Shown piece by piece: positions 58,530 through 64,000 of a DNA stretch of 64,000 nt. This stretch comes from Rhodanobacter sp. (GTDB lineage Bacteria; Pseudomonadota; Gammaproteobacteria; Xanthomonadales; Rhodanobacteraceae). The notes under the pieces are model-generated. The model was not told where the DNA came from and ran no database searches. It saw only the letters and a list, made by a program, of their open reading frames with translations. Made by a program: the position numbers and the translations under genes. Position 1 is the first letter of the stretch, and every line of letters starts with the position of its first letter. The stretch spans positions 1,981,562 to 2,045,561 of the forward strand of contig AP031382.1 in the NCBI GenBank assembly GCA_040371205.1. Reading direction: 5' to 3'.

Positions 58530-58634
58530 CTCTGGGGGTCATGGCCGAAGGCCAGAGCTGAGGCCAAGAGCGAGGCTGGGAAGAGCGGTCCATCAGTCGC
58601 CGCGGCTCACGCCGCCTGGCGCCAGACACGAAAA

Positions 58635-58652
58635 AGCCGGGTTGCCCCGGCT
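58635..58652 (-). terminator. Terminator of the partition operon
   Basis: AGCCGGG/CCCGGCT stem; the minus strand continues with TTTTTCG. Located 6 bp after the stop at 58659. Confidence 0.85.
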
Positions 58653-58658
58653 CTCTTG

Positions 58659-59375
58659 TTAACGTTTCTTGCCCGTGTCCTTGACCTTGCTGGGGTCCTT
58701 TTCTCCCTCTCGGATGTGGAGCTGGATGCCCCGGCGCCGGATGTCATCCAGGGCCCACTTGGCCATCCCCAGCACCACACCTGTGAAACGGGGATAGCCG
58801 CTTTGCATGACTTCCTTTGGGATAAGCTTTTCGATCCGCGCGCGCACGTCTGCGGGAACCGCAATCGTCCGGCGATGGTCCTTGTTCCCCCTGTTCGTTC
58901 CGTAAGCCAGCGGACCATCGAGGCGCACTTGCAGCTTTGAGCTCTTGGTCTTCTTGAACCGGCAGGTCCAATTGACGATGTCTTTCTCGTCCTCATCGGT
59001 GGCTGGAACGACCTCGGAATGGGGAAGGATTTCGTAGGTCCCCGGGGCCATCGATTCCCACCGGTCGACGGCATAGTCCGCCAGGGCAACCAGGGCAATG
59101 TTCGACTTCAACCCGAAAGTCGCTTCATGAATTTCTTTTGCGAGCGTTTCAGGGATCGAGAAATTTTCCTTCCGCGTATACACAGGAACCTTGACGCTGA
59201 CGATGAGCATCGGCACGCCGTTTCCGCCATGGATTTCCTCGTGCAGGAACGTGGAGCCCGGAGGCAGGTGCTTTTCGTCGTCTTTCAGGGAACGTGGGGA
59301 AGCCCGGTTCGGATCGGCCTTGCTGGCCGCGATCCAGTCCACTTTCTTCTTGGTTGCTTTCTTTGCGGGGCTCAT
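58659..59375 (-). CDS. Tandem ribbon-helix-helix-like partner of the permuted ParA
   Basis: 238 aa, ATG overlapping the ParA-like stop by 4 nt (ATGA). Lys-rich start (MSPAKKATKKKVDWIAASKA). Two similar segments look like ribbon-helix-helix units: FSIPETLAKEIHEATFGLKS with NIALVALADYAVDRW (about 72-106), and RRTIAVPADVRARIEKLIPK with TGVVLGMAKWALDDI (about 168-212). A centromere-binding protein that dimerises within one chain is the natural reading beside a ParA. There is no HTH of classic ParB type. The operator-controlled promoter at 59995 drives both genes. Confidence 0.6.
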   Translation of the reverse strand: MSPAKKATKKKVDWIAASKADPNRASPRSLKDDEKHLPPGSTFLHEEIHGGNGVPMLIVSVKVPVYTRKENFSIPETLAKEIHEATFGLKSNIALVALADYAVDRWESMAPGTYEILPHSEVVPATDEDEKDIVNWTCRFKKTKSSKLQVRLDGPLAYGTNRGNKDHRRTIAVPADVRARIEKLIPKEVMQSGYPRFTGVVLGMAKWALDDIRRRGIQLHIREGEKDPSKVKDTGKKR

Positions 59376-59971
59376 GCGGCTTCCTGATTCAATTGGCGGG
59401 CGGCGGCGCCCCCGGCGAGGTTCAAGCTGATCGTGCTTCGGCCAACCCCACCCTTCGTGTTGACGACGTGGACCATGCGGCATCCGGTGGCCAGAACCGC
59501 GTCCAGAAGTGGGGTGAACTCACCCCTGGCGCTGTCGGCATGGAGCAAGCCTACATCATCCCAGATGGTCACGCCCTGGCCAAAGGAACTCGGGTAGATC
59601 GCACGGTCTTTAAGAACTAGGCAATTGGGGATTTCCTGGATCAGTCGGCGAACCTCGGCCCGGTCAGTCCGGCACCGGTTGGCCACCATCAGGGGCTTCG
59701 TCCGATGGGACTTCAACCCTTTCAGGGTCCTGAGCGCTGAAAAGTAAGTGCCCGGATCCATCGTGGTCGGGACGATCACCATGCCCTCTGGGAGCTTGCG
59801 CACGCCCGGCGGGTGATCGACCACCACCAGGTCCCAGTCCTGCACATGGCGCGGCATCGCCGGGCTCACGGTGAATGCCGGTGAGCGACCCGCCATCTGT
59901 GCCATGGCAGCCCAGCGCAGGGAGCCGCCGGCACTGCCGTTTTCGTCCAGGTCCACAAGCAAGACTTTCAT
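59372..59971 (-). CDS. Circularly permuted ParA/MinD-like ATPase
   Basis: 199 aa. ParA motifs are present but rotated. The protein begins at the strand that normally follows the P-loop helix: MKVLLVDLDENGSA (Walker A', Asp7/Asp9). Then Walker B DLVVVDHPPG (48-56), the MVIVPTTMDPGTYFSALRTL segment and PLMVANRCRTDRAEV. The P-loop strand and helix come last: VHVVNTKGGVGRSTISLNLA (167-187). The P-loop Lys is Arg178, while the deviant signature Lys173 remains. The start at 59971 has AAAGGA at 10 nt and no P-loop upstream. Probable plasmid partition ATPase with the downstream protein. Confidence 0.75.
   Translation of the reverse strand: MKVLLVDLDENGSAGGSLRWAAMAQMAGRSPAFTVSPAMPRHVQDWDLVVVDHPPGVRKLPEGMVIVPTTMDPGTYFSALRTLKGLKSHRTKPLMVANRCRTDRAEVRRLIQEIPNCLVLKDRAIYPSSFGQGVTIWDDVGLLHADSARGEFTPLLDAVLATGCRMVHVVNTKGGVGRSTISLNLAGGAAARQLNQEAA
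59511..59526. promoter_or_regulatory. Intragenic operator copy inside the ParA-like gene
   Basis: GGGGTGAACTCACCCC lies within codons 149-154, and an in-frame ATG (59476) that starts the P-loop segment follows 34 bp downstream on the minus strand. This is close to the operator-to-ATG distance at true operon heads here. Confidence 0.5.
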
Positions 59972-59994
59972 CGGGGGTGAGTCCTTTGGTTGAT

Positions 59995-60050
59995 GGGGTG
60001 AGCGCACCCCTCGCGGAACCTCAGACTACCCTCGCATCGGTTGGAGTCAA
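59995..60050 (-). promoter_or_regulatory. Promoter and operator of the partition operon
   Basis: Minus strand: -35 TTGACT (60050-60045), 16-bp spacer, -10 TAGTCT (60028-60023), operator GGGGTGAGCGCACCCC (59995-60010). Confidence 0.75.
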
Positions 60051-60095
60051 CCCTGGCCGCGACAGATGCGCCAGGGGTAACAGCAGACGTTCATC

Positions 60096-60620
60096 TCACG
60101 CGGCTTGTTGGTATTTCACTTTGGCTTTCGGCACGAAATTCCACACGCGCCCTGGGCCCACGGGTCGAATGTCGTCCTCGTCATACTGACGGTTCGGATT
60201 CGGTTCTGGCCACGTGCCCTCTTCGGCCAGTTCCTCCATCGCTTCGCGCAGGCACTTGGGTGTATAGCCCTCGCACCACGCCGCCGGCATCAGGCAGCTC
60301 GCCCGTTCCCCGTTGATCCAGCCGCTGGGGAGGTGATCGCGCACAAGGGGATCCGCTCCGGCATCCAGCAAAGCCTCGATCAGCGCCTCGCTTTCCGAAG
60401 AGTTGCGCAAACAGCGACGGGCAATTTGAGCATGGGCACGGCAAGCCAGATGCAAGGGCCGCAGGTTGAAGTCCAAAACCACATTGACTTCGGCGCCCAT
60501 GTGGACGACCGCGGTGGCCAGGCGCAGGGTCTGGCGAGCCTGAGCGACGTCGGGATGCGGGAGGCACAGGGCGCGATTGGCCTGGGCCAGGAAGAAAGCG
60601 AGTTGTTCGGTGGGGTTCAT
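60096..60620 (-). CDS. Ankyrin-like repeat protein
   Basis: 174 aa. Ankyrin-type segments: VVHMGAEVNVVLDFNLRPLH with LACRAHAQIARRCL, and ESEALIEALLDAGADPLV. Repeats are imperfect. C-terminus basic (FVPKAKVKYQQAA). Shares an operon with the 60842 gene. It resembles the ankyrin modules of the 36424 and 40344 proteins. Confidence 0.7.
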   Translation of the reverse strand: MNPTEQLAFFLAQANRALCLPHPDVAQARQTLRLATAVVHMGAEVNVVLDFNLRPLHLACRAHAQIARRCLRNSSESEALIEALLDAGADPLVRDHLPSGWINGERASCLMPAAWCEGYTPKCLREAMEELAEEGTWPEPNPNRQYDEDDIRPVGPGRVWNFVPKAKVKYQQAA

Positions 60621-60650
60621 GGTGTGGGCTCCGGGAGAGGCTGTGGGGGA

Positions 60651-60842
60651 TCAGCCGCAAATGTCACTGGCGGGGGTGCGGTTGACGGGGGTGCCGCCGA
60701 CCAGCTGCATACAGATGGCTTCCCAGCGGGCGTGCCAGGCGGCGGTCGTGAGGTTTTCGGATCCTGGCTCGTTGGCCAGGCGGCGGGCGGCTTCCTGGGC
60801 GTAGCCGGCGCTGATGTTTTGGAGTTCGGGGCGGATTTTCAT
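60651..60842 (-). CDS. Small hypothetical protein
   Basis: 63 aa. ATG at 60842 with AGGAGACATGT upstream; a second ATG four bases earlier is out of frame. Helical (GYAQEAARRLANEPGSENLT). First gene behind operator 60866. Unassigned. Confidence 0.6.
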   Translation of the reverse strand: MKIRPELQNISAGYAQEAARRLANEPGSENLTTAAWHARWEAICMQLVGGTPVNRTPASDICG

Positions 60843-60865
60843 ACATGTCTCCTTGGTTATTTGTT

Positions 60866-60921
60866 GGGGTTCTCTCACCCCATCTATAAATTTAGCGTAG
60901 GCTCGAATGGGATTTCGTCAA
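60866..60921 (-). promoter_or_regulatory. Early promoter unit of the 60842 operon
   Basis: Minus strand: -35 TTGACG (60921-60916), 16-bp spacer, -10 TACGCT (60899-60894), operator GGGGTTCTCTCACCCC (60866-60881). The -35 overlaps the last codons of the 60918 gene. Confidence 0.75.
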
Positions 60922-61226
60922 GCCACCATCGACGCGGCCTGCTCCGCTTTCAGCTTGGCCTCCCAAGCCCGGGTGGCCTCGTGGGCCAGCATCTGGCGGA
61001 AGAGCAACCAGGCCATCGGGAACGCACGGGAGCTGTCGTTGTAGTAGCTGGAAAAGATCAGGCGCGGGGAGAGGCGCAGGTGGCTCTTGTGGATTTCTGT
61101 GGCGCGCCAGACGTAGGCCCCGGCGTTGTTGGTGCCCAAGAGCTCGAAGTGGAAGGCGGCGTCGGGGGAAATCCGGAGGTTACCCTGGTCGTTTCCGTGG
61201 GCGTCGGTGATGTAAGTGGAGTGCAT
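60918..61226 (-). CDS. Hypothetical early-region protein
   Basis: 102 aa. Beta-rich first half (FHFELLGTNNAGAYVWRATE), helical second half (WLLFRQMLAHEATRAWEAKL). Second gene after 61559. Unassigned. Confidence 0.65.
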   Translation of the reverse strand: MHSTYITDAHGNDQGNLRISPDAAFHFELLGTNNAGAYVWRATEIHKSHLRLSPRLIFSSYYNDSSRAFPMAWLLFRQMLAHEATRAWEAKLKAEQAASMVA

Positions 61227-61235
61227 GGCCAGATC

Positions 61236-61559
61236 TCATGCTCTGCTTGTGGAGGCCCAAAGGGTTCCCCATCCGCGAGTTTCAATAAGAAAATCACGCA
61301 GCTCCTGTTCGGTTCCATGTCCATGAAATCCTGGACGATTGGCGTGTGCACGCCAAGAGTCAATCAAGGTTTCAATATCACGAATATCTGCGACTTTCAG
61401 GCTAACATTGATTTTTATCGTTCCTGGCTGAGAAGTCACTGTGTGTTGAGCCTCTGGCTCATAAATCATAATCTGAGTAATTACCCGCCCATCATCTTGC
61501 TCAATGAGGGTTGAATGGTGTTTGCCCAAATAGTTGTAATGCTCAGTTTCGATTTTCAT
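61236..61559 (-). CDS. Hypothetical early-region protein (AT-richer)
   Basis: 107 aa. Beta-rich (STLIEQDDGRVITQIMIYEP, TIKINVSLKVADIRDIETLI). Codon use is visibly AT-richer than its neighbours, suggesting recent acquisition. First gene behind operator 61579. Unassigned. Confidence 0.65.
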   Translation of the reverse strand: MKIETEHYNYLGKHHSTLIEQDDGRVITQIMIYEPEAQHTVTSQPGTIKINVSLKVADIRDIETLIDSWRAHANRPGFHGHGTEQELRDFLIETRGWGTLWASTSRA

Positions 61560-61578
61560 TTGTGTTATCTCACTTATT

Positions 61579-61634
61579 GGGGTGCCATCACCCCATCTAT
61601 AAATTCAGACTAGGCTCTATTTCCAATCGCGCAA
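61579..61634 (-). promoter_or_regulatory. Early promoter unit of the 61559 operon
   Basis: Minus strand: -35 TTGCGC (61634-61629), 16-bp spacer, -10 TAGTCT (61612-61607), operator GGGGTGCCATCACCCC (61579-61594). Confidence 0.75.
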
Positions 61635-61712
61635 GCCTAAAAAGCCCCTATTTTTCGGATTGTTTCTGTCATCTTTTTCTGACACAGAGAGCAATCATGG
61701 GAAGTTGGATGA

Positions 61713-61776
61713 GGCGCCGCTTGGCGCGGGTAATCCGCGCTGCGCAAGATGGGCTTTGACCTTCCGTCTGCGCCTT
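61713..61776. repeat. Conserved GC-rich hairpin element (copy 4, diverged)
   Basis: GGCGCCGCTTGGCGCGGGTA, then ATCCGCGCTGCGC. The stem GCGCGG/CCGCGC is kept while the loop has changed to GTAAT, so structure is better conserved than sequence. The tail CCTTCCGTCTGCGCCTTAGG is also recognisable. Confidence 0.65.
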
Positions 61777-61839
61777 AGGGCTCAGCTCTTAGGCTGTTAT
61801 TTAAGGCCACGTTGCACGCGCAACGCACGGGCTTGGCCC

Positions 61840-62217
61840 TCAGTGCTTCGTGGCCAGACTGGCTTCATCAGCCAGTTGTTCTTCAACCCATTCGTTGTAT
61901 TCGCTCACTGCATTCACCAGCCCCTCAAATGTTTCATCCAGCGCGGCCTGGGTCGGCTTCCCTTCGGTGCGGTAGAACGTGGCGATGCGGACCACTTCAA
62001 GCATCACGAATGGGAAGAGCTTGTCTTCCGGCAGCGTATTCAGGAAATCGAGAGAGAAACCGATGCCGGGGCGCTTCGCGTCCGCTTTCGATTTCATCTC
62101 GAAGACAGGGATGAGGCCGCGCGGAAGGTCGTCGAACGACCCCTGGGCCAGGGCCCACAGTTCGTGGGTGACCTGAGTGACTTCTTCGATGGTGAGGGGG
62201 TGGCGTGAAATGGTCAT
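61840..62217 (-). CDS. Hypothetical early-region protein
   Basis: 125 aa, start at 62217 with AGGAGCCCCGCC upstream. Acidic, helical (GLVNAVSEYNEWVEEQLADE). Follows the 62274 gene by 56 bp. Unassigned. Confidence 0.65.
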   Translation of the reverse strand: MTISRHPLTIEEVTQVTHELWALAQGSFDDLPRGLIPVFEMKSKADAKRPGIGFSLDFLNTLPEDKLFPFVMLEVVRIATFYRTEGKPTQAALDETFEGLVNAVSEYNEWVEEQLADEASLATKH

Positions 62218-62273
62218 GGCGGGGCTCCTGGGATGGGTGGAAGGGGTGTTGCCAGCCCTTGCGGACGTAGTTG

Positions 62274-62948
62274 TCAAAACTCCACCCACCCGTCAGCCGT
62301 GTCCTCGTCGTCCTCTTTGGATACCACGGCGATTTCGAAACGGGTGCCGGGTTCGCTGCCCCGGCGCCCCTGCGAGAGGTATTCCTGGACGGCATCCAGC
62401 ATCTGGTCGGCATCTTCGATGTCGTCCAAATCGGCGATGCCCTCCCAAAGGCACACTTCACGCTCGTCCACTTCTTCACCGTCGATCTCGATCGTGAAAC
62501 GGGCCTCATCTTCCTCAATGAACTTGAAATCGTCCGGGATCATGGAAGTGTCCTGGGTGTAAGTCCGGTCAGACAGGCCGCCAAAGTCTGACGGGTTGTT
62601 CTCGTCTTCAATCCAATACCAGCGGTCCTCACCGCCCGTCGAATCGCACACGCGGTATTCAATGTTGTTGAGACGGCCGAGGTATTCCCATTCACCGTCG
62701 GCATCCGACGGCTCATCGGGGTGGACGAAGAAGACCTGATAGAACCTGCTGTCGTCATCCGTGTCAGTCACAGACACCGCAAAACCGATGGTTTTGGTAT
62801 GCACTTCGTCAAGCTGCTCATCCGAGTGATCCAAGAGCCAGTCTGTCACCAGATCCCAGGCTTCCTCAGCACTGGTGGCTTCGGACAGGTCAACGTCGTT
62901 GAACTCGTAGCCATCAACATAGACTTCAAAGCGTGACTCGGTAGACAT
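62274..62948 (-). CDS. Highly acidic protein, possible DNA mimic
   Basis: 224 aa with a very high Asp/Glu content throughout (GEEDRWYWIEDENNPSDFGG, FKFIEEDEARFTIEIDGEEV). Internally it looks like beta-rich modules with DGYEFNDVDLSEATSAEEAW near the start. Strongly acidic small proteins in leading regions include ArdA-type DNA mimics, though no ArdA motif is seen here. First gene behind operator 62973, with AAGGAGAAAACCC as ribosome-binding site. Confidence 0.65.
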   Translation of the reverse strand: MSTESRFEVYVDGYEFNDVDLSEATSAEEAWDLVTDWLLDHSDEQLDEVHTKTIGFAVSVTDTDDDSRFYQVFFVHPDEPSDADGEWEYLGRLNNIEYRVCDSTGGEDRWYWIEDENNPSDFGGLSDRTYTQDTSMIPDDFKFIEEDEARFTIEIDGEEVDEREVCLWEGIADLDDIEDADQMLDAVQEYLSQGRRGSEPGTRFEIAVVSKEDDEDTADGWVEF

Positions 62949-62972
62949 GGGTTTTCTCCTTGGTAATTTGAT

Positions 62973-63052
62973 GGGGTGCCATCACCCCATCTGCTAATTT
63001 CAATCTAGATGAACAGGACGATTACGCAACCCCTGATCGACAGGACATCGAC
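62973..63052 (-). promoter_or_regulatory. Early promoter unit with paired ATCGAC boxes
   Basis: Minus strand: -35 TTGCGT (63029-63024), 16-bp spacer, -10 TAGATT (63007-63002), operator GGGGTGCCATCACCCC (62973-62988, identical to copy 61579). ATCGAC at 63036-63041 and 63047-63052, 11 bp apart. Confidence 0.75.
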
Positions 63053-63199
63053 GATGGTTTGTGTCCGATTTCGCTGACAGATTGGCGGAGACAACTGCTG
63101 TGCCAGGAGGAGTTTTCTCGCGCCATTCCTCGGGCGCCCAAGGCGGCCTCAGCCGCCGGGCGTGTCGCTCTTCCCTGCTCCATCCTGGCTTTTGAGCTT

Positions 63200-63379
63200 C
63201 TAGCCTGGAAGCTCATGCGGCCATGCTGGCCGCTCTGAGGCCAACACGGTTTGACCGGTGAAGACGTAGTCCCCCCAGCCCCACTTCAACACGCGCCTGT
63301 GCCGTTGGATGTTCAAGTAGTGCGGGACACCCCGGATCGTCCAGAGATACCACCGTTGGCGACGCATCGTGGTGGACAT
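63200..63379 (-). CDS. Small basic hypothetical protein
   Basis: 59 aa. Trp/Arg-rich (MRRQRWYLWTIRGVPHYLNI, RHRRVLKWGWGDYVF). Ribosome-binding site AAAGGTGTCTTGCC. Follows the 63393 gene closely. Unassigned. Confidence 0.6.
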   Translation of the reverse strand: MSTTMRRQRWYLWTIRGVPHYLNIQRHRRVLKWGWGDYVFTGQTVLASERPAWPHELPG

Positions 63380-63392
63380 GGCAAGACACCTT

Positions 63393-63968
63393 TCAAACAT
63401 CGAATTCGTCAAATGCACATTCACCGCAATAGCCCCAGATGGCGCGATGGTGGGGCGCGTCCTTGATGGGTCGCCCACATTTCTGACAAAGCCCGGTATT
63501 GGCAGAGGACGCCAGCTCGAAGCGCGGCTGACGCTGTTTCATGGCCTCGCGGACGGTGGCGAAGGTCTTAGCCTTTCCACCCGCCAAGCGTTTGGCGACT
63601 TTCACAAGCCCAGCCCAGTTGTCGTGGGGATAGATCGCAACAACGTCAGCCAGAGTGTCCACAGGGGCTTCGTAGAACTGACCCTGGAAACGAAAACCGT
63701 GGACGGTTTCTTTCCCTTCAAACCCGATGGCCATGGATCCCGGAACAGCTTCCGATACGGGCCGAAACGTCAAGGTCAGCGTTTTCGTCTTGTTGTCGAA
63801 TGCGGCGCCACTTCCCACACGACCAGCGGATGCAATCGCCTTGAAGTTCGTCAGCGCCACCACCTGGGCCAAGCGAAGCGTGGCTTGCTTTTGGGTCGCC
63901 GCAATGGTCAGGCTCGGGCTTGACATGGCAACCAGTGAGTTCAGGTCTTCTTGGGTCAGTAGCTTCAT
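63393..63968 (-). CDS. Protein with C-terminal zinc finger
   Basis: 191 aa. Alpha/beta N-terminal region (KQATLRLAQVVALTNFKAIA, TKTLTLTFRPVSEAVPGSMA) and a C-terminal four-cysteine knuckle: LCQKCGRPIKDAPHHRAIWG, then YCGECAF. The start ATG at 63968 has GGGAGAGAG upstream; an ATG at 63983 would overlap that site. Probably nucleic-acid binding. First gene behind the operator cut by the window edge. Confidence 0.7.
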   Translation of the reverse strand: MKLLTQEDLNSLVAMSSPSLTIAATQKQATLRLAQVVALTNFKAIASAGRVGSGAAFDNKTKTLTLTFRPVSEAVPGSMAIGFEGKETVHGFRFQGQFYEAPVDTLADVVAIYPHDNWAGLVKVAKRLAGGKAKTFATVREAMKQRQPRFELASSANTGLCQKCGRPIKDAPHHRAIWGYCGECAFDEFDV

Positions 63969-63989
63969 TTCACTCTCTCCCATTATGCT

Positions 63990-64000
63990 GGGGTGTTCTC
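63990..64000. promoter_or_regulatory. Operator copy truncated by the window edge
   Basis: GGGGTGTTCTC, matching the first 11 bases of the operator (identical to the 30679 copy so far), at the position expected for the 63968 operon. Confidence 0.6.

Overview
The window looks like about two thirds of a large mobile element, either a conjugative plasmid or an integrative conjugative element, from a high-GC Gram-negative bacterium, most likely in the Pseudomonadota. The evidence is a MobF (TrwC/TraI-type) relaxase, a TraD-type coupling protein, ArdC antirestriction, a ParA-like ATPase with a ribbon-helix-helix partner, a tyrosine integrase at the left edge, and cell-envelope genes that need an outer membrane (trimeric autotransporter, lipoproteins, L,D-transpeptidase). 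I cannot name the host genus from the sequence. No rRNA, tRNA, CRISPR array or insertion sequence was seen.

Layout. 1-0.8 kb: integrase C-terminus. 0.85-5.5 kb: an SOS-type cluster (Mrr-like nuclease, UmuC, a 104-aa protein, UmuD-like protease under a strong dyad operator, and a divergent SRAP gene). 5.5-15.8 kb: a long leftward defence-like operon (membrane protein, MmeI-like methyltransferase, SF2 helicase, SLATT-like 2-TM protein, GIY-YIG nuclease, AbiJ/HEPN-like protein, a 29-aa membrane peptide, a membrane coiled-coil protein, and a diphtheria-toxin-like ADP-ribosyltransferase candidate). 16-25.6 kb: XRE regulator, secreted proteins, YadA-type adhesin, and three type IV pilin-like genes, the last carrying a proline-rich stalk with cysteine-rich repeats. 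25.6-49.6 kb: conjugation and envelope functions (relaxase, two VirD4-like ATPases, ArdC, ankyrin proteins, L,D-transpeptidase, many small membrane proteins). 50-51.4 kb: an HNH-like and GIY-YIG nuclease pair behind a perfect 45-bp inverted repeat. 51.4-64 kb: short leftward operons of mostly unknown small proteins, resembling the leading region of a conjugative plasmid, with the partition-like pair inside it.

A shared control layer links these modules. A 16-bp palindrome, GGGGTGnnnTCACCCC, occurs about 20 times. Most copies lie next to a promoter with a TTGACG-like -35, a spacer of exactly 16 bp, and a TAGGNT-like -10. In the 53-64 kb region the operator usually sits just downstream of the -10, as expected for a repressor that silences early genes until entry into a new cell. 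Several of these upstream regions also carry paired ATCGAC boxes 11 bp apart and a conserved GC-rich hairpin.

The most unusual protein is the ParA-like ATPase at 59372-59971. Its P-loop is at the C-terminus instead of the N-terminus, an apparent natural circular permutation, and a perfect operator copy lies inside the gene just before the displaced P-loop segment.
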